A DNA stretch of 64,000 nucleotides from a virus, in IMG/VR virus record IMGVR_UViG_3300020204_002217, positions 1 to 64,000 of that record; one strand, 5' to 3'. How positions within the stretch are numbered: position 1 is the stretch's first letter; each line of letters begins with the position of its first letter. Shown in pieces: positions 25,830 to 33,494 of this stretch. The translations under genes and the position numbers were made by a program. A model generated the notes under the pieces. That model was not told the DNA's origin. It ran no database searches and saw only the letters and a program-made list of their open reading frames with translations.

Positions 25830-27226
25830 AGTGGATGTAATCTATTAGTTTCTTGGCATAATCTATAAAAACTTAATAATTCTGGGAAGATGCTTAACAT
25901 GTCAGTTTCACGCCGCTCATCTAGTTCATTAAACCAATTGTAGAAATCTCTACGGCCCTCTACTAATTTATCTTCTTCGTAAACTGTATCTTTCATATAA
26001 TCCACAACACGTTTAAATCTCTCAAATTCTAAAGAGCTAAACTTTTGTCCAGATTTATCGTCTACGTTTTGTTTCATAAAATCTAGGGCATCTTCCATAT
26101 ATGGCATAAACTCTATTTTAGGTAACAAGTTCATATCATACTGAATAGGTTCTCTAAGATAAGGAGTATCAAATCTAACACGATGCTGAGGATTTAGTGG
26201 ATCATCATACCAATCATATATACTACGCCATTTTAATATTTTTTCAAGAAGTAATTTAAAAGATGTAACACTGAAAAGGTTGAAAGTTATCATAAAAGTC
26301 ACAGGGCTATTAGTAATACTCAAATAAGTATGTAAATTTTTTTCCCACAGTTCAATATCAAGACCAGTACGATTATACTCTGCCCTTGGTCCCCAAGTAT
26401 CTATACTTGAAAACAGTTTAAAAGTGCGTATTTTACCTTCATCTACGAGTTTGCGCACACTCTTAGACATCTTTTCAACAAGTGCTGTTTTGGTTCCAAG
26501 ATTGCTATTAATGTTTAGTTCGAGCCAAGGCATAGGATCTTTATCAATTTCATCAAGTACTTGATATGTACTTCTATGCATAGTTGGTTCACCGCCAGTA
26601 ATGCGCATAATGTTTAGTGTCTTGCGTAGTTCAGGCCACCATTTCCAAAATGCATCAACATATGGATTTTCTTCTTCACGTTGATATAGTTTCATCCAGT
26701 CAATATCGCAGCGATGGTTTTTAACACTTGTTACTGGACCATGTTCTTTAATTTCTTGATAGAAACGTGTGCTGTATTTAGGATGACAATAGCCACATTT
26801 AAAATTACATTCGTTACCGAAATTAATTTCAAGATATTCTGGATTTATATTTTGATTCCAAGGGCCAAATGCTGTTTGATTATATCTTTCTTCAGTAAAG
26901 ATGCTTGCATTACGCTGATGTCTATCACTAATATAGTCTGGACCCATAGCTTCAATATTCCAACAATACTGACATCCTTCAGGTTTTTGACCTTCAAGCA
27001 TCATTTTTCTTTCATGCTTTTTTTCGTCAGTATTATGCAATGCGCTAGGATTATCTACTAACTCACTTAAAGGAATTTTATGCGGTCGGGGATGATAACA
27101 GGAGTGTGTCTCACCACTTTGTAAGTACATAGTTACATGATGCCATTTGGCTAAACAAAAAGTAGGACCTACTTCGTTCTCTACTTTTATTTTTATATCT
27201 TTAATTCTTTGTATTTCGTAACTCAT
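25826..27226 (-). CDS. Twitch-type radical SAM protein, tandem copy 4 (most divergent)
   Basis: The protein (466 residues from ATG 27226) keeps the plan but differs most: FCLAKWHHVTMYLQSG (Cys24), one cysteine instead of a pair in HSCYHPRPHK (Cys43), GCQYC (Cys85/88), radical SAM motif GNECNFKCGYC (Cys140, Cys144, Cys147) and RITGGEPTMH. The missing second cysteine at the CC site may change the auxiliary cluster. ATG 27226 overlaps the previous stop as TGATG; the in-frame TTG at 27232 is a less likely start. It is the first radical SAM gene transcribed in the island. Confidence 0.88.
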   Translation of the reverse strand: MSYEIQRIKDIKIKVENEVGPTFCLAKWHHVTMYLQSGETHSCYHPRPHKIPLSELVDNPSALHNTDEKKHERKMMLEGQKPEGCQYCWNIEAMGPDYISDRHQRNASIFTEERYNQTAFGPWNQNINPEYLEINFGNECNFKCGYCHPKYSTRFYQEIKEHGPVTSVKNHRCDIDWMKLYQREEENPYVDAFWKWWPELRKTLNIMRITGGEPTMHRSTYQVLDEIDKDPMPWLELNINSNLGTKTALVEKMSKSVRKLVDEGKIRTFKLFSSIDTWGPRAEYNRTGLDIELWEKNLHTYLSITNSPVTFMITFNLFSVTSFKLLLEKILKWRSIYDWYDDPLNPQHRVRFDTPYLREPIQYDMNLLPKIEFMPYMEDALDFMKQNVDDKSGQKFSSLEFERFKRVVDYMKDTVYEEDKLVEGRRDFYNWFNELDERRETDMLSIFPELLSFYRLCQETNRLHPL

Positions 27227-28179
27227 CACCAACCTTCAATCTTTCTTATTACATCCATCTCACGAACTAGTGGACCTTGATTATGTTTGTCTGCGTTATA
27301 ATGTCTTTTAAAAAATTTACTTGTTGCTTTGTCTAACGTACAAGTTGGAAGACTTAGCTTATCTTGTAATGGCACTCCAAGCATTGTTGCTTCTTTGAAT
27401 GGATCTTTATCTTTATGTTGTTCCCAAAGAATAGGAAAATTATCAAACCACATAACATTTGTATAATCCCAATCTGTAAGCATAGTCATATAGGTTCCTA
27501 ATCTTGCACCGTAAATTGCCCATATACCATTATCAACATCAGATCCTACATTATGCCAAATAGTTAGATTATTTAAATTTCTACTTGCTACGCGCTCAAC
27601 AAAATCATCTACACTTGTTTTAGCACCTTTGTCAAGGACCATTTTTACTCCTTCACGAAACCCTGCACGCCATGCTTGAAAAGGAGTATGGTTGGGATAG
27701 GTGGTACTATAGCAGTCGTACATAGCCCAATATAAATTGTCCTGACTATCCATACAAAAGTCTACTTGAGTAGCATGACTACCGTCACTAGTTTCATGAG
27801 TTTTCATGTTTAGGACATATTCTTTAGTCCAACTACTCATGCCACCATTGCCATAACGTAATCCATTTATATTATTAATAGCTTTCCATCTAAATTGCGC
27901 ACGTTTAAAATTTGGTTCAAGGTTAGTAAAGTTTAATGTAAGATTGAAAAAATCTTCTTGCGGCATATTGTCGCCATCAATAAGTATAAATCGTGGCGTG
28001 TCACTAGCCTCTGCTGCTGCCTTATGTGCAGCGTCACTACCCTTTACGCCATCAATTCGTTTGGCGTATGGTATCATATTTTTTATTTGAAGCCAAAATT
28101 CTTCTTTTTGTGGCTCGTCGTAACTTAAGTAAATACAGTCTAAATCTGCAACATCTACAATATCATCCGTTAAGTTCAT
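27226..28179 (-). CDS. GT-A-like protein related to the repeat protein's C-terminus
   Basis: The product is 317 residues from ATG 28179; an in-frame TTG nine bases earlier is possible. It has a compact single-domain layout: DCIYLSYDEP, RIDGVKG, then RFILIDGDNM, a DxD-type motif that usually holds metal and nucleotide sugar, then INGLRYGNGGMSSW and AWRAGFREG. The same blocks, in order, form the C-terminus of the 1898-residue protein at 708-6404. In that protein the DGDN site is not preserved. This stand-alone copy therefore looks catalytically intact and the giant one not. Sugar and acceptor unknown. Confidence 0.7.
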   Translation of the reverse strand: MNLTDDIVDVADLDCIYLSYDEPQKEEFWLQIKNMIPYAKRIDGVKGSDAAHKAAAEASDTPRFILIDGDNMPQEDFFNLTLNFTNLEPNFKRAQFRWKAINNINGLRYGNGGMSSWTKEYVLNMKTHETSDGSHATQVDFCMDSQDNLYWAMYDCYSTTYPNHTPFQAWRAGFREGVKMVLDKGAKTSVDDFVERVASRNLNNLTIWHNVGSDVDNGIWAIYGARLGTYMTMLTDWDYTNVMWFDNFPILWEQHKDKDPFKEATMLGVPLQDKLSLPTCTLDKATSKFFKRHYNADKHNQGPLVREMDVIRKIEGW

Positions 28180-28513
28180 AAGTTTCAAGCTTCCATTTAG
28201 TAGTTTTTAATTTAGTATTAGGTGCTACTATTATACTGATATCTTCCTCAGCACACAATACTCCTTCATTGCTATTGGGCATTAATTTGCATACTATAAA
28301 GTTTGGATTAACTGTACTGATTTTTCCATCAATTACTCTTAAGTCTGGTCTGCCTTCAGCATAAGTTCTTGCATCAATAACAATATAATTACCATCTAGT
28401 TTTTCACTAGTATAGCAAACTACCTTACCTGCATCGTCATAATATAAACGGAACTCAGGAACCTCAATTTTCGGAGCTTCAAATAAAGTTATATAAATTG
28501 TTTCTTCAGTCAT
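28163..28513 (-). CDS. Small protein of unknown function
   Basis: The start most likely is ATG 28513, which overlaps the previous stop as ATGACTGA; a TTG at 28534 would add seven residues. The product of 116 residues is beta-rich in appearance (FRLYYDDAGKVVCYTSEK, IDGKISTVNPNFIVCKL, EEDISIIVAPNTK), with two cysteines and no membrane segment. I do not recognise the family. It sits between two glycosyltransferase-like genes and overlaps both, so it is likely cotranslated with them and may be an accessory protein. Confidence 0.75.
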   Translation of the reverse strand: MTEETIYITLFEAPKIEVPEFRLYYDDAGKVVCYTSEKLDGNYIVIDARTYAEGRPDLRVIDGKISTVNPNFIVCKLMPNSNEGVLCAEEDISIIVAPNTKLKTTKWKLETYELNG

Positions 28514-29300
28514 ATACATCCAATTTGTCAGCAAAGTTCTTTATGTAATAATGAAAGGGATACTGTTGCGGATAAGTATTTATCCTAATTGAATTTTTAT
28601 GTATTTCATAAATTAACGTATCTGTCCAGTTTTCAGTAGGTAATCCATTAATCCATTGTTTCATATGTATCATAGACATTTCATTAAAACTTTTAAGTGT
28701 AGTTTTATTTTCACCTATAATATGACATGCTATAGCGTATGTCCAATCAGTGCTAACTTCTTCGTCAGGATTACATTTTAAAATTTCTTTCCATTCTTTC
28801 CAATTATCAAAAACATTTCTTACAATTTTAAAAAACTGTTCTGCTACATTAGATTTTTTGAAATAAGTTAAACTATTATAAACGTTTGGTAATCTATTTT
28901 CTTCGATAAATTTTCTATAAAATTTACTTTCGCTTATTTCTTGCTTAAAATTTCTTATTGTAGATGATACTACAATGTCCTGTATTTCCAAAACTTCCCA
29001 CCAATATTCAATACTTTTTGGTATGAAAATATCTGCTTCAATTTTTATTGTTTGATCATATGGACTAGCTTCATAAACTTGCCAGTCATTTATTAACTTC
29101 CATTTACCTGTAGGATCTAAATCACCGTAGGGAAGTTTTATTACTTTATCAAATACTTTTGACTTAAATGTTTCACTTGTAACTAGACTTACGCTTTGAT
29201 CCGGCATAGTCCTTTTAATACTTTTAGCCAAAACTTCCGCACATTTGATATAATTAACATCAATGGTGTTTTGAGCAAGTATTACAAACCCTTTTGTCAT
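28506..29300 (-). CDS. GT-A-type glycosyltransferase, GT8-like
   Basis: The 264-residue protein begins TKGFVILAQNTIDVNYIKCAE and has WQVYEASPYDQTIKIEADIF, where EAD (88-90) takes the place of the DxD motif. The downstream gene has the related YQAYELSPYDETLLLDVDY, so the two are paralogues. STDWTYAIACHI late in the chain resembles the acceptor-side motif of GT8-like enzymes. The first residue of the DxD is Glu rather than Asp, which may still bind metal. ATG 29300 overlaps the upstream stop as ATGA. Confidence 0.75.
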   Translation of the reverse strand: MTKGFVILAQNTIDVNYIKCAEVLAKSIKRTMPDQSVSLVTSETFKSKVFDKVIKLPYGDLDPTGKWKLINDWQVYEASPYDQTIKIEADIFIPKSIEYWWEVLEIQDIVVSSTIRNFKQEISESKFYRKFIEENRLPNVYNSLTYFKKSNVAEQFFKIVRNVFDNWKEWKEILKCNPDEEVSTDWTYAIACHIIGENKTTLKSFNEMSMIHMKQWINGLPTENWTDTLIYEIHKNSIRINTYPQQYPFHYYIKNFADKLDVYD

Positions 29301-30100
29301 TTAATTAACTCTACAAATATGTCTTTATTCATTACGTGAAAGTCCATGTCTTTGATATTAATATATTCTTTACGAATTTTTCCTTTCTTCCAATTATCAA
29401 ACATTACAGTATATTCTGTATTATAAGGATAGTCGTTGTCACGGTATATGCTAGTATTTCTACCTATGTGTAATAAATTCCAAGGTATAATATCTTTTGG
29501 CAGTATTATATGACCATTCACAATTCGCAACGCTAAGGTTAATGCATAATCGTTTCTGTAGGTACCCGCAATAAAATTATGTATATTAGCATAATGGTCA
29601 AAGTTTTTTTGTATCATTTCTAAGCAATTAAAAATAAATTTAGCCCTGTTAGTTTTTCTGAATGTAACTACAGTTGCCCATAAGGTATTATAACTATACA
29701 CGCTTAAGGCTTCTTGTGTAGCAGCAGGATGCATTAAAAATGATGTAGTATCATGACAACAGAAGTCATCATAAAAATCAAAAGTTTTTAGCAATTTGGT
29801 TGAATTAACCATATAATCTACATCTAATAATAAAGTTTCATCATAAGGACTTAATTCATAAGCTTGATATCTACCTTTATTGATCCAAACTCCCCAGTCA
29901 CGTTTGTTGTTTTTGTCTGGTTCTACTGTAATTACTTCATCAAAACTATAGTTTGAGTTGGTAGATAAACTCTCTTTGTCAGTTACCAGAGTTACTGGTA
30001 AATTTAAAAAATGATTTATTCTCTGAGCAGTATATTCTGCCATTGAGTAATAATTATATTTTGGGCTATTAAATGCGAAAAGTATCGCGCCGCGCGTCAT
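29297..30100 (-). CDS. GT-A-type glycosyltransferase, GT8-like
   Basis: The 267-residue protein starts RGAILFAFNSPKYNYYSMAE and carries LDVDY (Asp93, Asp95), a complete DxD motif. TLWATVVTFRK and AGTYRNDYALTLAL correspond to later motifs of this group. It is paralogous to the gene at 28506-29300, which overlaps it by ATGA. The two probably work on related sugars or act in sequence. Donor and acceptor cannot be read from the sequence. It is likely translated in a chain with the 101-residue protein upstream, whose TGA overlaps its ATG. Confidence 0.75.
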   Translation of the reverse strand: MTRGAILFAFNSPKYNYYSMAEYTAQRINHFLNLPVTLVTDKESLSTNSNYSFDEVITVEPDKNNKRDWGVWINKGRYQAYELSPYDETLLLDVDYMVNSTKLLKTFDFYDDFCCHDTTSFLMHPAATQEALSVYSYNTLWATVVTFRKTNRAKFIFNCLEMIQKNFDHYANIHNFIAGTYRNDYALTLALRIVNGHIILPKDIIPWNLLHIGRNTSIYRDNDYPYNTEYTVMFDNWKKGKIRKEYINIKDMDFHVMNKDIFVELIK

Positions 30101-30402
30101 CGTTTAGCCTCTAACTCTTTCCATTCTTTATGATACTCTTTCATAGTATCAGCATATAATTTCTTAAGTGTATCTAACAGCTCCTTCCTATCTACTTCAA
30201 TAGGAGTGTCGTAGAAATCTTTAAGTATCATTTTTTTAGTAGAAAAGAGTGACAAGAAATTTATAGTTTGCTCATTAGCTAACCATAATCCTTGCTGTGT
30301 GGCTATTTGAAATTTATTTTTATATTTTTCACGCAAATAATCTTGCGCTGCTTTATGTGCAAAACGTGCTTTTGCTTCAGTTATTAACCTTTTAGTGTCC
30401 AT
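30097..30402 (-). CDS. Conserved small phage protein of unknown function
   Basis: The 101-residue protein is helical and charged, beginning MDTKRLITEAKARFAHKAA and ending HKEWKELEAKR. It reads like a T4-like phage small conserved protein, but I cannot name its function. The ribosome binding site AAGGAG lies eight bases before ATG 30402, and a TCTAAATA core lies 16 bases upstream. It is the first gene of the island operon and is joined to the glycosyltransferase gene by ATGA. It may mark the boundary between virion genes and the accessory island. Confidence 0.8.
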   Translation of the reverse strand: MDTKRLITEAKARFAHKAAQDYLREKYKNKFQIATQQGLWLANEQTINFLSLFSTKKMILKDFYDTPIEVDRKELLDTLKKLYADTMKEYHKEWKELEAKR

Positions 30403-30418
30403 GACTACTCCTTGCGAG

Positions 30419-30426
30419 TATTTAGA
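30419..30426 (-). promoter_or_regulatory. Late-promoter-like TCTAAATA at the head of the island
   Basis: The minus strand reads TCTAAATACTCGCAAGGAG, then a short run to ATG 30402. It is the likely head promoter for the radical SAM and glycosyltransferase genes down to about 21105, because no other core was found at their junctions. Confidence 0.5.
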
Positions 30427-30451
30427 TGGACGACTTAAATGCTAAAAATTA

Positions 30452-31411
30452 TTAGGAACCGGTAACTGTTCCAGTTAAACTAATAGTGCCCCAAGTGTTA
30501 GCTATATAAGTAGTTGCTGGGGGTCTGACTGTCATAGTTGTTGTTGAACCAGATGATACTACTAGTCCGTCTGGGACTTCATCCCAAATTGTAAATATTG
30601 TAATGACGTTACCGCAATCTGAATTGCTACCTACTGGGCCATTTGTTCTTGCAATAAATCGAATAAATGTATTCAAATATCCTGATGGGCCTGTACTTGC
30701 AGTTTGTGTGAATATTGTTGTATTAGAATTAGCTGTAGTGTAACTGTAGTATCCACTATTAGTTGAAACTGTAGGTGTGTTGCCGCCTCCGCCAACCTGT
30801 GTAACACCATTATAACTTGTTCCTGCAACAGTAATACTTCCTGATGTTGGTGCCGAGAGGACTACTGTTCCTACATTGCTTGCTAGACCATTAAATAACA
30901 AATTAATTCCTGTGCCACTTGGATGTGAAACAGTCATAGCAAGTTGTCCACCGGCATTAAAGAAGTAACGCGCAGCATCACCATTAGCAAAAGTTGCTGT
31001 ATGTGTAAATGTTAAGGCTGAACTCCAACTAGCAGCACGTGAAACAGCATTGGCTGCAGTTGAACCTTGAGTTACTGCATTTAAACGACTGGTGAATATT
31101 GAAGTTAAGTTTGTTGGCAATGCGCTATGATATGTAATTATGCCGCCAGCTACAGGCACAGAAATACTTGAAATACTAGTGCCTTGGTGACTTGCAGCGT
31201 TAGCACAGTTGGAAATTAATGTAGCCCATTGACCTACAGCAGCAATGCTTTGTCCTGCACTTACGTTTGCTAAGGCAGTTTGACCGTATCCCTTATCACT
31301 ACCACCAGTTGCCCACACAGCATTTAATGTGCCTGAAGTTGTAGTAGGATCCCCGCCAGCAAATGTATTTAAGTCGGCAGCTTGTATTAATCCAAATTGT
31401 GCGTAACTCAT
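30452..31411 (-). CDS. Virion structural or fibre-like protein
   Basis: The 319-residue protein is rich in Ser, Thr, Gly and Ala with repeated short beta-like stretches, as in tail fibres and decoration proteins. The N-terminus MSYAQFGLIQAADLNTFAGG, followed by AVWATGGSDKGYGQTAL, is of a kind I associate with structural proteins of marine T4-like phages. It has no enzymatic motifs. The start is ATG 31411, with AGGA ten bases upstream. It lies just before the island and after a fibre-like gene, so a receptor-binding or tail-surface role is likely, though not shown. Confidence 0.7.
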   Translation of the reverse strand: MSYAQFGLIQAADLNTFAGGDPTTTSGTLNAVWATGGSDKGYGQTALANVSAGQSIAAVGQWATLISNCANAASHQGTSISSISVPVAGGIITYHSALPTNLTSIFTSRLNAVTQGSTAANAVSRAASWSSALTFTHTATFANGDAARYFFNAGGQLAMTVSHPSGTGINLLFNGLASNVGTVVLSAPTSGSITVAGTSYNGVTQVGGGGNTPTVSTNSGYYSYTTANSNTTIFTQTASTGPSGYLNTFIRFIARTNGPVGSNSDCGNVITIFTIWDEVPDGLVVSSGSTTTMTVRPPATTYIANTWGTISLTGTVTGS

Positions 31412-31425
31412 TTTTTTTAATCCTA

Positions 31426-32667
31426 TTATCTTATCATTACAATGGCTTCAACAAAGCCTTCTTCTTCTGTATATTTATCTGTTAACGAACGACCTATGGT
31501 GTTAAACGCATTGGCTTCTCCCTCAAGTGCTGCTCTGGCTTTACCATGCCCTGCACTGACAAGACGCTGTCCTTTTCGTACTTTACCACTAACCTTTACT
31601 TGAACTCTGCCTGAAACCGCTACAGGAGGATGTGTCTTATCATCTCCTGCCATGCCGTTCATTAGATATGCAGCAGTATTTGATATAACGCCAAAGACAT
31701 CTTCGCTTAATTCATATTTAACTGCAGTGATTTCTGCTGGTCCACCTAGTTGCACTACAGTGCCAGCATCATATTCTGTGTCAGCCTCAAATCTTTCTGC
31801 TAAGTCAGCATATGTCGCTGTTAATCTTGATCCACTGCTCAATGCCCAGTTACCTGTAATTGTACCGGCAACGCTATTTGCACCTGTAGATAATACTGTA
31901 CCTAAAAATGCTGTTGACGCTGCAGTTGCAGCATTACCTACATTGCCTGCATAGGTGGGCAAAAATAATGCAACGTTACTGTTACTATATGCCGTACCGC
32001 CGCCAAAAACATTAGCCCCGTTACTATACATTAAGTTATCGCATAATAGTCCCTTGTATGGCGCACTAGCACCTGGAGTAATATACATATTACCGTTAGC
32101 TAGTATCATTGAGTTACCAGTAAGACCACCGGTTACTGTATATGTGCCGTTTATATTGCCTGCAGTTGCATTGCCGCCTGTAGTAATTACAGTTGTGGTT
32201 AAATTAGCCACGTTAGTAGTACCGCTTAAGTTAGCATTGCCTACATTGGCACTTGTAATTACTGTAAGATAGTTAAATGTTGCAGCATTAGCATTACTAT
32301 TATTAGTAGCAACAATATTATTTGCTGATAGATTACCTGTAACAGTAACTGCACCGAAACTTGTATTACCACCTGAGCTAGTTGCTGTTAGAGCTAGCCA
32401 TGCTGCTGCATTGGATTCGCCGTCAGTTGGACAGACATACAAAGTTGTATTGTTTGTATTGTACCATAGCTGTCCTGCTAACGGGTTAGCTGGTGGTGCT
32501 GTATCTGCGAAATTTTCAAGCATATGGACAAAGTTAGTGTCAAGAGACTGTCCATAACCAGCGTAGTTTCTACCAGGTAATCCTAAAGATGTGCTAGTAG
32601 TGTTTATTGTACCATCAGCAATGGTAGTTAGTACTGTTCCATCGCTTTTAACAATCGTATATGCCAT
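31426..32667 (-). CDS. Tail-fibre-like protein with G2-peptidase-like C-terminus
   Basis: The 413-residue protein has an N-terminal GYGQSLDTNFVHMLENFA and PLAGQLWYN motif I know from marine T4-like phage tail proteins, a Ser/Thr/Asn-rich beta stretch (~95-270), and a C-terminal domain from ~284: TYADLAERFEADTEYDAGTV, GVISNTAAYLMN and PVAVSGRVQVKV. That arrangement resembles the intramolecular-chaperone G2 peptidase domain, which can cut itself off after trimer folding. Self-cleavage is inferred. A GATAAATA core and CGGAG precede ATG 32667. Confidence 0.72.
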   Translation of the reverse strand: MAYTIVKSDGTVLTTIADGTINTTSTSLGLPGRNYAGYGQSLDTNFVHMLENFADTAPPANPLAGQLWYNTNNTTLYVCPTDGESNAAAWLALTATSSGGNTSFGAVTVTGNLSANNIVATNNSNANAATFNYLTVITSANVGNANLSGTTNVANLTTTVITTGGNATAGNINGTYTVTGGLTGNSMILANGNMYITPGASAPYKGLLCDNLMYSNGANVFGGGTAYSNSNVALFLPTYAGNVGNAATAASTAFLGTVLSTGANSVAGTITGNWALSSGSRLTATYADLAERFEADTEYDAGTVVQLGGPAEITAVKYELSEDVFGVISNTAAYLMNGMAGDDKTHPPVAVSGRVQVKVSGKVRKGQRLVSAGHGKARAALEGEANAFNTIGRSLTDKYTEEEGFVEAIVMIR

Positions 32668-32686
32668 ATGCTAAACTCCGCTCTTT

Positions 32687-32694
32687 TATTTATC
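32687..32694 (-). promoter_or_regulatory. Late promoter core, GATAAATA
   Basis: The minus strand reads GATAAATAAAAGAGCGGAG, with CGGAG as ribosome binding site and 19 bases from core to ATG 32667. It adjoins the stop codon of the upstream gene. Confidence 0.6.
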
Positions 32695-33309
32695 TTATAT
32701 TGTAATCAAATTAGTAAGGGCTTGTATTCTTACTGTATAATCGATCTGAATTTGTCTATTTAAAGACTTTTGTACTGGATGGAAAATAACATGAGTTAAT
32801 AGTCTTGTTATTGTTTCTCCTGCGCTGTCAGTACCATAGTATGCTAATAATCCTAATTCATCAAAAATGTAGTCACTATCAGTTTGGGTGCTATTATCAA
32901 AGGCGTCCTGCCCTGGAGGTTCACCGTAGTCTAATAAACATTGCACTAAAATGTCGCTATATAATTGCCCCGACGTATGATTTACTGTCATTTTATTACG
33001 TGTAGGGTCTAAATTTAATACGCTAGTATCGTCAACAATTTTAGCATATGTCTCGTTGTATAGCGCAGCGTTGATACCTGTAGTGTTTGGGGGTAAATAA
33101 GTTATTATACCTGTCTCATCTACGCTAGCTCCGCCATTACCAAAAGCCATTTGAAAGATTTGTCCATAGCCCCTGCTACTTAAAGTATCAGCTAAACTAA
33201 CTGACATATTTTCATAATTAATAGCGTTATTTTTATCAACAAAAACCTCTAAGGAATTAGGGTCATATATCTTTAAAAAGCCCTCAACTTTGTAGGGAAC
33301 ATTTATCAT
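32695..33309 (-). CDS. Conserved virion structural protein of T4-like marine phages
   Basis: The 204-residue protein begins MINVPYKVEGFLKIYDPNS and contains FQMAFGNGGASVDETGIITY, sequence I associate with a conserved structural protein near the baseplate genes of T4-like cyanophages. No enzyme motif is visible. Its ATG at 33309 shares a base with the previous stop (TAATG), so translation is coupled to the 56-residue gene. A baseplate or tail-tip role is likely from position. It could be an analogue of a T4 baseplate wedge protein, but I cannot assign which one. Confidence 0.75.
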   Translation of the reverse strand: MINVPYKVEGFLKIYDPNSLEVFVDKNNAINYENMSVSLADTLSSRGYGQIFQMAFGNGGASVDETGIITYLPPNTTGINAALYNETYAKIVDDTSVLNLDPTRNKMTVNHTSGQLYSDILVQCLLDYGEPPGQDAFDNSTQTDSDYIFDELGLLAYYGTDSAGETITRLLTHVIFHPVQKSLNRQIQIDYTVRIQALTNLITI

Positions 33310-33479
33310 TAGGTATCGCCCCTTTTCTGCACTAACACTTGACCTGTCTTTGCATCATAAATCTTTACATGTGTTGTAATATTAACGCCGCTGTTTTCAT
33401 TTGGCTTATTAAGATGTATCTTAACATCTTTATTAGGATTTTGCTTATTTTCAGGGGGATTTATTACAATTTTGCTCAT
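33309..33479 (-). CDS. 56-residue protein between the giant gene and the 204-residue virion gene
   Basis: A frame of 57 codons runs from ATG 33479 to TAA 33309-33311 (MSKIVINPPENKQNPNKDVK to VQKRGDT). It fills the only gap between two virion genes and is joined to the next start by TAATG. A GATAAATA core lies five bases before its ATG. The product is polar and basic with no membrane segment. Function unknown, but the tight coupling and dedicated promoter core support a real gene. Confidence 0.75.
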   Translation of the reverse strand: MSKIVINPPENKQNPNKDVKIHLNKPNENSGVNITTHVKIYDAKTGQVLVQKRGDT

Positions 33480-33484
33480 AGTTT

Positions 33485-33492
33485 TATTTATC
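33485..33492 (-). promoter_or_regulatory. Late promoter core, GATAAATA
   Basis: The minus strand reads GATAAATAAAACTATG, so core to ATG 33479 is five bases. A transcript start on the ATG itself is predicted by T4 spacing. Confidence 0.6.
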
Positions 33493-33494
33493 TT

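Noticed and set aside
27226-27232. TTG start at 27232 for the fourth twitch radical SAM gene
   Set aside because: ATG 27226 overlaps the previous stop as TGATG and begins the homologous sequence; the TTG adds two residues only.
28506-28534. TTG start at 28534 for the 116-residue protein
   Set aside because: It would lie 29 bases inside the upstream gene; ATG 28513 overlaps its stop by eight bases, more like the neighbouring junctions.
6414-30402. Interpretation of the radical SAM cluster as a host chromosome fragment
   Set aside because: Both flanks continue directly into phage genes, the coding strand and base composition match, and the same late promoter motif occurs inside and outside the island.
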